This document shows positions 19,680-32,249 of a stretch of DNA of 49,341 bases, one piece after another. Position 1 is the stretch's first letter, and every line of letters begins with the position of its first letter. The position numbers were made by a program, and so were the translations under genes. The notes beneath the pieces are model-generated. The model did no database searches. It saw only the letters and a list, made by a program, of their open reading frames with translations, and was not told the DNA's origin. This stretch comes from Alphaproteobacteria bacterium (GTDB lineage: Bacteria; Pseudomonadota; Alphaproteobacteria; DSM-16000; Inquilinaceae). The DNA is taken from assembly GCA_028284045.1 (NCBI GenBank), contig JANQSN010000016.1:1-49341 (forward strand), read 5' to 3'.

Positions 19680-21116
19680 ATGGACACCTACAAGAACTGG
19701 ATTGCCGGGGCCTGGCGCGACGGCGTCGAAGCCGCGCCCAACATCAACCCCTCCGACACGGACGAGACCGTCGGCCTCTACGCCCGCGCCGACGCCGCCC
19801 AAGCGGCCGAGGCGATCGCCGCCGCCCGGGCCGCGTTTCCGGCCTGGGCGACCAGCACGCCGCAACAGCGCTTCGACGTGTTGGACGCCGCCGGCAGCGA
19901 GATCCTGGCGCGCAAGGATGAGCTGGGGACGCTGTTGGCGCGCGAGGAGGGCAAGACCCGCGCCGAGGGCGTCATGGAGGCGGCGCGCGCCGGGCAGATC
20001 TTCAAGTTCTTCGCCGGCGAGGCGCTGCGCCAGGAGGGCGACCACCTGGCCTCCGTCCGGCCAGGCGTCAGCGTCGACGTGACGCGCGAGCCGTTGGGCG
20101 TGATCGGCATCATCACGCCCTGGAACTTTCCCATCGCCATCCCGGCCTGGAAGATCGCGCCGGCGCTTGCCTTCGGCAACACGGTGGTGGTCAAGCCGGC
20201 GGATCTCGCCCCCGGCTCGGCCTGGGCGATCGCGGAGATCCTGTCGCGCAGCGCCCTGCCGGCCGGCGTCTTCAACCTGGTGATGGGCCGCGGATCGGTG
20301 GTCGGCGAGGCGCTGATCGGGTCTCCCGACGTCGTGGCGATCAGCTTCACCGGCTCGGTGGAGACCGGCCGGCGCGTCGCCACCCGGGCCGCGGAGCAGA
20401 TGAAGAAGGTCCAGCTCGAAATGGGCGGTAAGAACCCGATGATCGTGCTGGACGATGCCGATCTCGACACCGCGGTTGCGGCCAGCGTCAACGGCGCCTT
20501 CTTCTCCACCGGCCAGCGCTGCACGGCGTCGTCCCGGCTGATCGTCACCCGCCAGATCCACGACCGCTTCGTCGAGGCGATGACCGCCAAGGTGAAGGCG
20601 CTGAAGGTCGACCACGCGCTGAAGGACGGCACGGAGATCGGCCCGGTGGTCGACCAGAGCCAGCTCGACCAGGATCTTCGGTACATCGAGATCGGCAAGG
20701 CGGAAGGCGCGACACTCGCCGCCGGCGGCGAACGCCTCAACCGCGAAACGCCGGGCTTCTTCCTGTCGCCGGCACTGTTCGTGGAGACCACCAACGACAT
20801 GACGCTGAACCGCGAGGAGGTGTTCGGCCCGGTCGCCACGGTGATCCGCGTGGCGGATTACGACGAAGCCCTGGCGGTCGCCAACGACACGCCCTTCGGC
20901 CTATCCGCCGGCATCTGCACGACGTCGCTGACGCATGCCCGCCATTTCTCGCGGGCCAGCCAAGCCGGCATGACCATGGTCAACCTGCCGACCGCCGGGG
21001 TCGACTATCACGTGCCCTTCGGCGGCCGGAAAGGATCCAGCTTCGGCTCGCGCGAGCAGGGCCGCTATGCCGCGGAGTTCTTTACGACCGTGAAGACCAG
21101 CTATATCGCCGGGTGA
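19680..21116 (+). CDS. xylA: Alpha-ketoglutaric semialdehyde dehydrogenase
   Basis: NAD(P)-dependent aldehyde dehydrogenase of 478 aa that oxidises alpha-ketoglutarate semialdehyde to alpha-ketoglutarate, the last Weimberg step. Active-site residues are Asn149 (TPWNF), Glu247 (LEMGG) and nucleophile Cys281 (GQRCTASSR). Full-length similarity to Caulobacter XylA (the dehydrogenase, not xylose isomerase) includes GRGSVVGEALI, AGMTMVNLPTAGVDYHVPFG and AAEFFTTVKTSY. Start ATG is at 19680. It directly follows xylX and forms a two-gene module with it. A MITE-like element follows its 3' end. Aldehyde dehydrogenases overlap in specificity, so the substrate depends partly on context. Confidence 0.85.
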   Translation: MDTYKNWIAGAWRDGVEAAPNINPSDTDETVGLYARADAAQAAEAIAAARAAFPAWATSTPQQRFDVLDAAGSEILARKDELGTLLAREEGKTRAEGVMEAARAGQIFKFFAGEALRQEGDHLASVRPGVSVDVTREPLGVIGIITPWNFPIAIPAWKIAPALAFGNTVVVKPADLAPGSAWAIAEILSRSALPAGVFNLVMGRGSVVGEALIGSPDVVAISFTGSVETGRRVATRAAEQMKKVQLEMGGKNPMIVLDDADLDTAVAASVNGAFFSTGQRCTASSRLIVTRQIHDRFVEAMTAKVKALKVDHALKDGTEIGPVVDQSQLDQDLRYIEIGKAEGATLAAGGERLNRETPGFFLSPALFVETTNDMTLNREEVFGPVATVIRVADYDEALAVANDTPFGLSAGICTTSLTHARHFSRASQAGMTMVNLPTAGVDYHVPFGGRKGSSFGSREQGRYAAEFFTTVKTSYIAG

Positions 21117-21165
21117 CGACCCCACGCCAAGTTCAACCGACTTTCATGCCCCCAGCCTGTTGAAG

Positions 21166-21336
21166 CCCTCCCCCTTGATGGGGGAGGGTTGGGTGGGGGT
21201 GATCCCGCCGGTAGAACAGGCAGTTGAAGAAACACCTTTTCGATGGTGCCCTCTGGCGAGTTCGGACGTTGCGGCGCGAGAGGGCAGCCGTGGCGCCATC
21301 ACCCCCTCCCGAACCCTCCCCCACCAAGGGGGCGGG
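21166..21336 (+). repeat. MITE-like element, copy 2
   Basis: 171 bp, same orientation as copy 1. Terminal inverted repeats are at about 21166-21202 and 21299-21336. The left 37 nt match copy 1 at all but one position, while the right end is more diverged. The internal core GGACGTTGCGGCGCGAGAGGGCA is shared (21263-21285). It lies between the convergent 3' ends of xylA and the small secreted protein gene. Confidence 0.83.
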
Positions 21337-21357
21337 GCTGTTTAGCGTCGGTTCAGA

Positions 21358-21681
21358 CTACGGCGCGGGGGCGATCCCGGTCACCAAGTCCACCTGCACG
21401 GTGTCTTGGCAGGCCGGGTCGCCCTCGCAGGACGGTGCCAGGATGCTCCCGGTGCCATAGCCCAGGCTGACGCGCCGGCCGATATGATCCAGCGCGGCCT
21501 CGCAGACCTCGAAGGTGGCCGTGGCCTCGACGATGGCGCCGGCCGCGTCGGTTAGGGTCAGATAGCACGCGCTGTCGCCGAAGACGGCGTCGTGCAGGGT
21601 GGCGACCTCCTTGGCCGACGCAGCGGCCGACAGGGCGACCAACGGCACGGCAACCAGTGTCGCGAACCAAGGGCGCGTCAT
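21358..21681 (-). CDS. Small secreted protein of unknown function with four cysteines
   Basis: 107 aa, start ATG at 21681. A Sec-type signal peptide (MTRPWFATLVAVPLVALSAA, cleavage near ASA-KE) is followed by a mature part of about 84 aa. Four Cys residues (SACYL, EVCEA, APSCEG, PACQD) could form two disulfides in the periplasm. I do not recognise the family. It lies downstream of the DUF2155 gene on the same strand with a 46-bp gap, so it may belong to the same envelope-related operon. A longer in-frame extension upstream is Arg-rich and lacks protein-like character. Confidence 0.65.
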   Translation of the reverse strand: MTRPWFATLVAVPLVALSAAASAKEVATLHDAVFGDSACYLTLTDAAGAIVEATATFEVCEAALDHIGRRVSLGYGTGSILAPSCEGDPACQDTVQVDLVTGIAPAP

Positions 21682-21727
21682 CGGACTCTCTCCAAATCGT
21701 GCGAGTGAAGGCGAAGCGGCCGGTGGG

Positions 21728-22237
21728 CTACCGCCGTGCTTCCGGCATCGGCGGCGGGATGACCCGCGCATCGGGCAGCGACGGCACCTCGCCCTCGAAA
21801 CCCATATCCTCCGGCGGGCGCGGAATCTCGTCGACGCAGTCGTCGAGCCAGACATCGAACACCGCATGGTCCAGCGCCGAGACTGCGGGCGAGGAGGAGA
21901 ACATCCAGCCGGCGAAGACCGTCCGCGCCGCCTCCCCCGGCGGCGTGTCGACGATCTCCAGGAACGCGGCGTCCTCCGGCGTCTGGTCGGGCGTCGTGGT
22001 GCGGCAGGCGCCGACCGACACCGTCAGCGTGCCGAAGTCCGACGCCTCGCCGACCGCCACCACGAAGGTCGAGGCGCGCGCCGTCACCTTGTCCAGCCCG
22101 CGCAGGACGGCATAGCCGACATCCACCGACGGGGGCGCCGCCAGCGCCGATCCGCCGGCCAGCGCCGCCAGCAAAACGCCACCGAGCGTCGCCCGGGTCC
22201 CGCGGCCCGCACGGCGCTTCAGGAATTCAGATCGCAT
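21728..22237 (-). CDS. DUF2155 periplasmic protein
   Basis: 169 aa with an N-terminal signal segment (TLGGVLLAALAGGSALAAPP). The DUF2155 signature is clear: VLRGLDKVTARASTFVVAVG, then FGTLTVSVGACR and AFLEIVDTPPGEAARTVFAG, ending in DHAVFDVWLDDC. The family is alphaproteobacterial and of unknown function. It is typically found beside mlaD and an NDUFA12-like gene, exactly as here. Cys residues in VGACR and LDDCV could pair in the periplasm. Start ATG at 22237. Confidence 0.85.
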   Translation of the reverse strand: MRSEFLKRRAGRGTRATLGGVLLAALAGGSALAAPPSVDVGYAVLRGLDKVTARASTFVVAVGEASDFGTLTVSVGACRTTTPDQTPEDAAFLEIVDTPPGEAARTVFAGWMFSSSPAVSALDHAVFDVWLDDCVDEIPRPPEDMGFEGEVPSLPDARVIPPPMPEARR

Positions 22238-22278
22238 GACCGATTGCTTGTCCGATTGGGGCCGCGTCGGCGACGGCC

Positions 22279-22743
22279 TCAGGTTCCGCCGCCGCCCCCC
22301 TGCTGCTGGAGCGAGTAGATGACCTCGCCCAGCAACTGCTCCAAACCTGGGACCGACTGGGTGTAGTCGATGGTGCCACCGTCGGGAATGGTGTCCTCCT
22401 CGAACCCCGGTTCCAGCGACATGAACTTGCCGCCCAGCAGGCTCTCGCTGCGCACCACGGCGACGGTGTCGAGCGGCAGGCGGATGGAGGGATCGATGCT
22501 CATGGTCACCTCGGCGACCCAGTACTCGCGATTGAGTTCCTGGCCGACGATGGTGCCCACCTTGACCCCCCCGATGCGGACATCGCTGCCCAGCGCCAAG
22601 CCGTCGATGTGATCGAAATTGGCGGAGACGTGATAGCCCTCCACCTGCTGCAGATCGGCGGTGGAATAGGCGAAGAACAGGAAGAAGCCGGCGACGGCCA
22701 GCACCACCGCGCCCATCACGGTCTCGATAACGTTTCGGTTCAA
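22279..22743 (-). CDS. mlaD: MlaD, MCE-domain component of the outer-membrane lipid asymmetry transporter
   Basis: 154 aa inner-membrane protein. One N-terminal transmembrane helix (VMGAVVLAVAGFFLFFAY, about residues 9-27) anchors a periplasmic MCE domain (about 38-115: FDHIDGLALGSDVRIGGVKV). MlaD hexamers bind phospholipid and couple the MlaFE ABC transporter to the periplasm. The predicted start is TTG at 22743 (GGAG about 10 nt upstream), which restores the conserved NRNVIET start region; an ATG nine codons in would truncate the helix. No mlaE or mlaF is in the window, which is usual for this alphaproteobacterial cluster. Confidence 0.88.
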   Translation of the reverse strand: MNRNVIETVMGAVVLAVAGFFLFFAYSTADLQQVEGYHVSANFDHIDGLALGSDVRIGGVKVGTIVGQELNREYWVAEVTMSIDPSIRLPLDTVAVVRSESLLGGKFMSLEPGFEEDTIPDGGTIDYTQSVPGLEQLLGEVIYSLQQQGGGGGT

Positions 22744-22798
22744 GACGCTGGCACTCCCTTAACGCGCCGGAACTAGAGGGCCCGCGGCCCGAAACCGG

Positions 22799-23158
22799 TC
22801 AAGACGGCGTCCACGGTTCGTAGTCGCCGGTCGCCGCCGCCCGCCGCCCGCCCTGCTCCAGGGCGCCCGGGGGCAGATAATGGCCGTCGGTGCCCGTCCG
22901 GTTGGGTTCGTGGGCCTGCTGCCAGGGCTGGCGAAACCGGCTGGACCCCGTCGGCACGTCGTCGGTCTGATGATGCAGCCAACCGTGCCATTCCGGGGGC
23001 ACGCGGCTCGCCTCGCTCTCGCCGCCGTTGAACACCACCCAGCGGCGCTGGCGCCGCCCGGGCCGCGTCTTGCGGTCGCGGTAGTAGACATTGCCGTCCG
23101 CATCCTCGCCGACCCGCTCCCCGTAAAGACGGGTTTTCACATGCAGGAAGACGCGCAT
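22799..23158 (-). CDS. NDUFA12-like complex I accessory subunit
   Basis: 119 aa small basic protein homologous to the NDUFA12 (B17.2) supernumerary subunit of NADH:ubiquinone oxidoreductase, one of the few accessory subunits found in alphaproteobacteria. The motif TRLYGERVGEDADGNVYYRD followed by RRWVVFNG and VPPEWHGWLHH is diagnostic. The start is uncertain: ATG 23158 gives the usual N-terminus, while ATG 23185 adds nine residues and has GGAGG very close. It heads the mlaD and DUF2155 gene group with 55 bp before mlaD. Confidence 0.85.
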   Translation of the reverse strand: MRVFLHVKTRLYGERVGEDADGNVYYRDRKTRPGRRQRRWVVFNGGESEASRVPPEWHGWLHHQTDDVPTGSSRFRQPWQQAHEPNRTGTDGHYLPPGALEQGGRRAAATGDYEPWTPS

Positions 23159-23346
23159 GCTCCATTCGTCGATGTCGAACCCCATCCCCTCCGGTCCCGG
23201 CCTTAGCGGTTGTCTGGCCTCGCGCGGCGCCGGACTATCGCACCGCTGGGTCGCGACCGTCCAGTCGCCAGAAGGCCGCTGTGACCGGCCGCCCGTAAGA
23301 TCCTGTCGAATTGCCGATCGGGTCCTCTTTGCCCTGGCTCCACCAC

Positions 23347-23407
23347 CACATCTTGTGTAGTCTCTCCCTCCCGACGCCGATATATCTCGGCTCACACGAG
23401 ATGTGGG
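23347..23407. promoter_or_regulatory. Paired CACATCTTGTG-like boxes upstream of nrdJ
   Basis: CCACATCTTGTGT (23347-23359) and ACACGAGATGTGG (23395-23407) are inverted copies matching at 12 of 13 positions, 35 bp apart. They sit about 110-170 bp before nrdJ in an otherwise gene-free 360-bp gap. Each arm is itself nearly palindromic (CACA/TGTG). Paired palindromes before a ribonucleotide reductase gene suggest NrdR boxes; this identity is inferred, not proven. Confidence 0.45.
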
Positions 23408-23518
23408 CATGACCGGCGGGGCGGCATATCGACAGCCGCCGGGGGGTGAACGGGCCAACCGACACGACGACCAAACAGGCGCAGGCGACGCCGGAACGAG
23501 ACTGAGGGAGCTGACGGG

Positions 23519-27304
<3,786 letters not shown>

Positions 27305-27331
27305 CCTTCGACCCAACGGTCTGAGACCTGA

Positions 27332-27365
27332 CCCCGCCCGGTTGCGCCCGGGCGGGGTTGCTTTT
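27332..27365 (+). terminator. Rho-independent terminator of nrdJ
   Basis: A 10-bp perfect stem CCCCGCCCGG / CCGGGCGGGG with a 6-nt loop is followed by TTGCTTTT. It starts 28 bp after the nrdJ stop. Confidence 0.9.
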
Positions 27366-27432
27366 GCCTGAAATCCGGCGGCACAGTCGCCCCTACAATC
27401 CTCCCCCACACCCGCCTTCTTCGGAGATCCCC

Positions 27433-27897
27433 ATGTCCGGCCAGATCGATGCCAGGCTTGCTGACCTCGGCATCACCGTTCCTGTCGCTGCCGCGCCCGC
27501 CGCGAACTACGTGCCTTACGTCCGCTCGGGCGCGATGCTCTACATCTCCGGCCAGTTGCCGATGGCCGACGGCAAGGTGACCAGCACCGGCAAGCTGGGC
27601 GACGGCGTCGCCGTGGAGGCGGGGCAGGACGCGGCCAAGCTGTGCGCGCTGAACATCGTCGCCCAGGCGAAGGCGGCGTTGGGCGACCTCGACCGCGTGG
27701 TGCGGGTGGTCAAGCTGGTCGGCTTCGTCAACTCCACGCCCGACTTCACCGAGCAGCCGAAGGTGATCAACGGCGCGTCGGACTTTATGGTCGCGGTGTT
27801 CGGCGATGCCGGTCGCCACGCCCGCTCCGCCGTCAGCGCCGCCTCCCTGCCCTTCGGCGCGTCGGTGGAGGTCGAAGCGATCCTGGAGATCGCCTGA
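27433..27897 (+). CDS. RidA/YjgF family protein
   Basis: 154 aa of the RidA (enamine/imine deaminase) superfamily, the longer form common in alphaproteobacteria. Typical segments: MLYISGQLPMADGKV, KLCALNIVAQAKAALGDLDR, VNSTPDFTEQPKVINGASDF and the C-terminal ARSAVSAASLPFGASVEVEA. RidA proteins hydrolyse reactive 2-aminoacrylate-type intermediates made by PLP enzymes. The conserved Arg in the ARSAVSAASLP segment corresponds to the catalytic carboxylate-binding Arg. Start ATG 27433 follows a GGAG-like site. It stands between nrdJ and a toxin-antitoxin pair and shows no clear operon link to either. Confidence 0.9.
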   Translation: MSGQIDARLADLGITVPVAAAPAANYVPYVRSGAMLYISGQLPMADGKVTSTGKLGDGVAVEAGQDAAKLCALNIVAQAKAALGDLDRVVRVVKLVGFVNSTPDFTEQPKVINGASDFMVAVFGDAGRHARSAVSAASLPFGASVEVEAILEIA

Positions 27898-27962
27898 CCG
27901 CCTGCGCTGACCCGTCCACCGGGTTGCGCTACTATGCGCCCCAGGAGAGTGGGAGTCGGCCC

Positions 27963-28214
27963 ATGACAACGAAGACGGTGACGATCGACCTGCCGGCGCT
28001 GGAGTACGCCGTGCTCGAAGGACGGGCGGAGCGCGAGGGCACCATCGAGGATCTCGTGCTCGACGCCATTCGCCGGGTCTACGGAATCCCCGTCGAGGAC
28101 GAAGCTCTGAGCGACAAGACGGTCGAGGGTCTCCGGACCGCCCGGGCGGAACAGGCGCGGGGTGACGTCGATCCTTGGGATCGGGTGAAGCGCGAAGACG
28201 GTATCGAGGCCTAG
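27963..28214 (+). CDS. Putative type II antitoxin (ribbon-helix-helix-like)
   Basis: 83 aa, acidic. The N-terminal TKTVTIDLPALEYAVLEGRA reads as a beta-strand followed by a helix, as in ribbon-helix-helix DNA-binding antitoxins. The C-terminal part (VEGLRTARAEQARGDVDPWD) would be the flexible toxin-neutralising tail. It lies 13 bp before a RelE-like toxin gene on the same strand. Start ATG 27963 has GGAG upstream. The exact antitoxin family is not recognised; the call rests on its size and the partner gene. Confidence 0.7.
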   Translation: MTTKTVTIDLPALEYAVLEGRAEREGTIEDLVLDAIRRVYGIPVEDEALSDKTVEGLRTARAEQARGDVDPWDRVKREDGIEA

Positions 28215-28227
28215 TTCGTGCTGATCG

Positions 28228-28491
28228 ATGGCCTGGACCGTCGCCCTTGTCCGCAGCGCCCGCAAAGCCCTCGCCAAGATACCCGCCCGTGATCGGCGCT
28301 TGATCGCTGACGCGATAGACGGGATGGAAACGGATCCGTTCACCGGCGATCTGCGTCGTCTGCGCGGCGAGTGGGATGGCTATCTCCGTCGGCGGATCGG
28401 CGATTGGCGTATCATATTCACGGTCGATGTCATCGAGCGAACCGTGTTGATCGCGTATATCGAGCGTCGCGGAACGACCACATACCGGTAG
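28228..28491 (+). CDS. RelE/ParE-superfamily toxin
   Basis: 87 aa, strongly basic. The RelE/ParE fold is recognisable: VRSARKALAKIPARDRRLIADAI, then LRRLRGEWDGYLRRRIGDWR, IIFTVD and a C-terminal AYIERRGTTTYR. RelE toxins cut mRNA in the ribosomal A site, while ParE members poison gyrase. The basic C-terminal cluster favours the RelE type but does not prove it. It is encoded 13 bp after the antitoxin, the usual antitoxin-first order. Confidence 0.82.
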   Translation: MAWTVALVRSARKALAKIPARDRRLIADAIDGMETDPFTGDLRRLRGEWDGYLRRRIGDWRIIFTVDVIERTVLIAYIERRGTTTYR

Positions 28492-28589
28492 CCATATTGG
28501 CCGACATGGCCTGACCGCCTGCGCTTGCCGGTCGGCCCCCGGCGACCATATCGAAGGGGCGGAAGCGGGAGCGGCGGCAGGAGAGGTCG

Positions 28590-29810
28590 ATGGCGGAGGA
28601 TGGGGCGGACCTGGTCGTCAAGGTCGCCGGCGCCATTTCGGCGGTCGATGCCGCCGAATGGGATGCCTGCGCCGGCGACGCCAATCCGTTCGTCGGCCAT
28701 ACTTTTCTGAAGATCCTGGAGGACTCAGGCTCCGTCGGCGGGCGCACCGGCTGGGTGCCTCAGCATGTGCTGGTGGCGGATCGCGACGGCCGGCTGCTGG
28801 CCTGCGCGCCGGCTTATCTGAAGGCCCATTCCTACGGCGAATACGTTTTCGACCACGCCTGGGCGCATGCCTATGAGCAGGCGGGCGGCCGCTACTACCC
28901 GAAGCTTCAGGTGGCGGTGCCGTTCACGCCGGTGCCGGGGCCGCGCCTGCTCGTCCGGCCGGGGCCCCTGGCCGCGACGGCCCGGGCGACCCTGGTCGCA
29001 GGGATCGAGGCGGTGGCGGCGCATCTGAAGGTCTCGTCAGCGCACATCACCTTTCTGGACGAAGCGGCGGCCGACGATCTCGTGGAGGCGGACTGGCTGC
29101 ACCGTAGCGGCCAGCAGTTCCACTGGACCAATCACGGCTACCGGTCCTTCGACGATTTCCTCGACCGGCTGGCCTCGCGCAAGCGCAAGGCGATCCGCAG
29201 GGAGCGGCGCGAGGTCGCCGACAGCGGCACCCGCATCGAGGTGGTGACCGGCGACGCGCTGACGGCCGACGATTGGGACGACTTCTTCCGCCTCTACATC
29301 GCCGTCAGCGACCGCAAATGGGGCTATCCCTATCTCACCCGGGCCTTCTTCGACCTGTTGGGCGAGCGGATGGCCGACCGGGTCGTGCTGGTGCTGGCGG
29401 CAATCGACGGGCATCGGGTGGCCGGCGCGCTGAACCTGATTGGTGCCGACACGCTCTACGGCCGCAACTGGGGCGCGGACGGCGAGTTCCGCTTCCTGCA
29501 TTTCGAGGTCTGCTACTACCAGGCCATCGACTTCGCCATCGCGCGCGGCCTGGCGCGGGTCGAGGCCGGCGCCCAGGGCACCCATAAGGTGCAGCGCGGC
29601 TACCTGCCAGTGCGCACCCATTCGGTGCACTGGATCCGCGATCCCGGCCTGCGCGACGCGGTTGCGGACTTCCTGGACAAGGAACGCCAATACGTCGATT
29701 GGGAAATGGCGGAGATCGGCGACACCTCGCCCTTCCGCAAGGACGCGCCGGCAGACGCCTGCGCGCCGACGGCCGAGACGGAGCCGGCCGGAGAACGCCC
29801 CCCGGGATAG
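28590..29810 (+). CDS. FemAB/GNAT-like family protein (peptidogalycan biosynthesis type, PF04339)
   Basis: 406 aa cytoplasmic protein. The GNAT_like_2/DUF482 fold is suggested by NPFVGHTFLKILEDSGSVGG, YVFDHAWAHAYEQAGGRYYP, FHWTNHGYRSFDDFLDRLAS, KRKAIRRERREV and LHFEVCYYQAIDFAIARGL. The family is widespread and annotated as peptidogalycan biosynthesis/recognition, but no reaction is established. It is a two-lobed acyltransferase fold related to FemAB. It converges with clpA, whose stop lies 34 bp downstream. Confidence 0.82.
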   Translation: MAEDGADLVVKVAGAISAVDAAEWDACAGDANPFVGHTFLKILEDSGSVGGRTGWVPQHVLVADRDGRLLACAPAYLKAHSYGEYVFDHAWAHAYEQAGGRYYPKLQVAVPFTPVPGPRLLVRPGPLAATARATLVAGIEAVAAHLKVSSAHITFLDEAAADDLVEADWLHRSGQQFHWTNHGYRSFDDFLDRLASRKRKAIRRERREVADSGTRIEVVTGDALTADDWDDFFRLYIAVSDRKWGYPYLTRAFFDLLGERMADRVVLVLAAIDGHRVAGALNLIGADTLYGRNWGADGEFRFLHFEVCYYQAIDFAIARGLARVEAGAQGTHKVQRGYLPVRTHSVHWIRDPGLRDAVADFLDKERQYVDWEMAEIGDTSPFRKDAPADACAPTAETEPAGERPPG

Positions 29811-29844
29811 CGCCGCCGCTGGCGTTAGGCGGCGCCGCCGGCGC

Positions 29845-32145
29845 TCAGTCCGCTAGTTCCGGCTGTTTCGCCTCGGTGTTGTCGCCGCCGTTGGGCTCGT
29901 GGAAGTCGAAGGCGAGTTCGTCGTCCTCCACGCTCACCCGCACCACGCCGCCGCGGGTCAGCCGGCCGAACAGCAGCTCGTTGGCCAGCGGCTTCTTGAT
30001 GTGTTCCTGGATGATGCGGCCCAGCGGCCGGGCGCCGTAGAGGCGGTCATAGCCCTTCAGGGCCAGCCAGTCGCGCGCCTCCTCCGACAGCTCGATCGCC
30101 ACGCGTCGGTCGGCGAGCTGGTTTTCGAGCTGGATGATGAACTTGTCGACGATCTGGCTGACGATCGGCAAGGTCAGGTGGCCGAAGGCGATAATCGAGT
30201 CGAGGCGGTTGCGGAACTCCGGCGTGAACAGGCGGTTGATCGCCTCGCTGTCCTCGCCCTCCCGGCCCTCGCGCTCGAAGCCGATGGCCGGCTTGGCCAT
30301 ATCGGCGGCGCCGGCATTGGTGGTCATGATCACGATGACGTTGCGGAAATCGACCGTCTTGCCGTTGTGGTCGGTCAGCTTCCCGTAATCCATGATCTGC
30401 AGAAGGATGTTGAAGACGTCCGGATGCGCCTTCTCGATCTCGTCCAGCAGCAGTACGCAATGGGGGTGCTGGTCGATGGCGTCGGTCAGCATGCCGCCCT
30501 GGTCGAAGCCGACATAGCCCGGCGGCGCGCCGATCAGCCGGCTGACCGAATGGCGCTCCATATACTCCGACATGTCGAAGCGAGTCAGCTCGATGCCCAG
30601 GATATGGGCAAGCTGGCGCGCCACTTCGGTCTTGCCGACGCCGGTGGGGCCGGAGAACAGGTAGTTGCCGATCGGCTTGTCAGGCTCCCGCAAGCCCGCG
30701 CGCGCCAGCTTGATCGCGCTGGCCAGCGCCTCGATGGCGGAATCCTGGCCGAACACCAGGGTCTTCAAGTCGCGCTCCAAGGTCTTCAGCACGGCCTTGT
30801 CGTCGCGGCTGACCGATTTCGGCGGGATCCGGGCGATCTTGGAGACCACCGACTCGACATCCTTCACCTGGATGGTCTTGCGCCGGCGTGACGGCGGCAA
30901 CAGCATCTGCGCTGCGCCGACCTCGTCGATTACGTCGATCGCTTTGTCGGGCAGCTTGCGGTCGCCGATATAGCGTGCCGACAGCTCCACCGCCGCGCGG
31001 ATCGCGTCGCCGGTATAGCGCACCTGGTGGTGACGCTCGTAGTACGGCTTCAGGCCACGCAGGATCCGGATGGCGTCGGCCACCGTCGGCTCGTTCACGT
31101 CGATCTTCTGGAAGCGGCGGACGAGCGCGCGATCCTTCTCGAAATAGTTGCGGTACTCCTTGTACGTCGTGGAGCCGACGCAGCGCAGCGAGCCGCTGGC
31201 CAGCGCCGGCTTCAACAGGTTCGACGCGTCCATCGCCCCGCCGGAGGTGGCGCCGGCGCCGATCACGGTGTGGATCTCGTCGATGAACAGGATGGCGCCC
31301 TCGTGGCTTTCCAACTCGCCGATGACCGCCTTCAGCCGCTCCTCGAAATCGCCGCGATAGCGCGTGCCGGCGAGCAGCGCGCCCATGTCGAGGGCGAAGA
31401 TGGTGGCGGTCTCCAGGACGGCTGGCACCTCGCCATTGATGATCTGGCGCGCCAAGCCTTCCGCGATCGCAGTCTTGCCGACGCCGGGATCGCCGACATA
31501 GAGCGGGTTGTTCTTGGAGCGCCGGCAGAGGATCTGAATGGTCCGCTCGATCTCCGCATCGCGGCCGATCAGCGGGTCGATCTTGCCCTGGGCCGCCTTC
31601 TCGTTGAGGTTCACGCAATAGGCGCCCAGCGCCTCGGTTCCCTTCTTGACCACCTTCTCCGCGTTCGCCTCTTCCTCCGCGCCGCTCACCGGGCGCTGCT
31701 CGGCACGCTGCGGCGACTTGGCGATGCCGTGGGAGATGTAGTTCACCGCGTCGAAGCGGGTCATCTCCTGCTCTTGCAGGAAGTAGACGGCGTGGCTCTC
31801 GCGCTCGGAGAACAGCGCGACCAGCACATTGGCGCCGGAGACCTCTTCGCGGCCCGAGGACTGCACATGGATCGCCGCGCGCTGCAGGACGCGCTGGAAG
31901 CCGGCAGTGGGCTTGGCGTCCTCGGGATGCGTGGTCACCAGATTGGTCAGCTCGGTGTCCAGATAGCGCACGATGTCCCGGCCCAGCCGCTCGATATCGA
32001 CACCGCAGGCCCGCATCACCTGGATCGCGTCCTGGTCCTCGGTCAGCGCCAGGAGCAGATGCTCCAGCGTCGCGTATTCGTGATTGCGCTGATTGGCCTG
32101 GGCCAGGGCCCGGTGCAAGCTTTGCTCCAAATTGCGCGAGAGCAT
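29845..32145 (-). CDS. clpA: ATP-dependent Clp protease, ATPase subunit ClpA
   Basis: 766-aa AAA+ unfoldase that feeds substrates to ClpP. The Clp_N repeat domain (residues 1-145) precedes two ATPase modules: Walker [10 protein letters not shown] (about 218) with [17 protein letters not shown], and Walker [10 protein letters not shown] (about 498) with [16 protein letters not shown]. The C-terminal D2-small domain ends with [24 protein letters not shown]. It lacks the ClpB coiled-coil insertion, which confirms ClpA. It lies 104 bp downstream of clpS on the same strand, the classic adaptor-unfoldase pair of the N-end rule pathway. Confidence 0.96.
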   Translation of the reverse strand: MLSRNLEQSLHRALAQANQRNHEYATLEHLLLALTEDQDAIQVMRACGVDIERLGRDIVRYLDTELTNLVTTHPEDAKPTAGFQRVLQRAAIHVQSSGREEVSGANVLVALFSERESHAVYFLQEQEMTRFDAVNYISHGIAKSPQRAEQRPVSGAEEEANAEKVVKKGTEALGAYCVNLNEKAAQGKIDPLIGRDAEIERTIQILCRRSKNNPLYVGDPGVGKTAIAEGLARQIINGEVPAVLETATIFALDMGALLAGTRYRGDFEERLKAVIGELESHEGAILFIDEIHTVIGAGATSGGAMDASNLLKPALASGSLRCVGSTTYKEYRNYFEKDRALVRRFQKIDVNEPTVADAIRILRGLKPYYERHHQVRYTGDAIRAAVELSARYIGDRKLPDKAIDVIDEVGAAQMLLPPSRRRKTIQVKDVESVVSKIARIPPKSVSRDDKAVLKTLERDLKTLVFGQDSAIEALASAIKLARAGLREPDKPIGNYLFSGPTGVGKTEVARQLAHILGIELTRFDMSEYMERHSVSRLIGAPPGYVGFDQGGMLTDAIDQHPHCVLLLDEIEKAHPDVFNILLQIMDYGKLTDHNGKTVDFRNVIVIMTTNAGAADMAKPAIGFEREGREGEDSEAINRLFTPEFRNRLDSIIAFGHLTLPIVSQIVDKFIIQLENQLADRRVAIELSEEARDWLALKGYDRLYGARPLGRIIQEHIKKPLANELLFGRLTRGGVVRVSVEDDELAFDFHEPNGGDNTEAKQPELAD

Positions 32146-32185
32146 GGGCCTTCCCTTATGGGTCGCAGTCAGTCGGCAGCCGCGC

Positions 32186-32207
32186 GGGCGGCGTCGCCGC
32201 GCCGCCC
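32186..32207. other. Intercistronic GC hairpin between clpS and clpA
   Basis: Perfect 7-bp stem GGGCGGC / GCCGCCC with an 8-nt loop in the 104-bp clpS-clpA gap. No U-run follows on the minus strand, so it is more likely an mRNA processing or attenuation element than a full terminator. Confidence 0.3.
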
Positions 32208-32249
32208 CGCCTGGCCGACCGGTTCAGAGGTTCGAACGGTCGTGGGCAT

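Noticed and set aside
23186..23518. A cobalamin riboswitch before nrdJ
   Set aside because: No B12-box-like GCCACTG segment or expected helices were seen. Class II reductases use B12 but need not be riboswitch-controlled.
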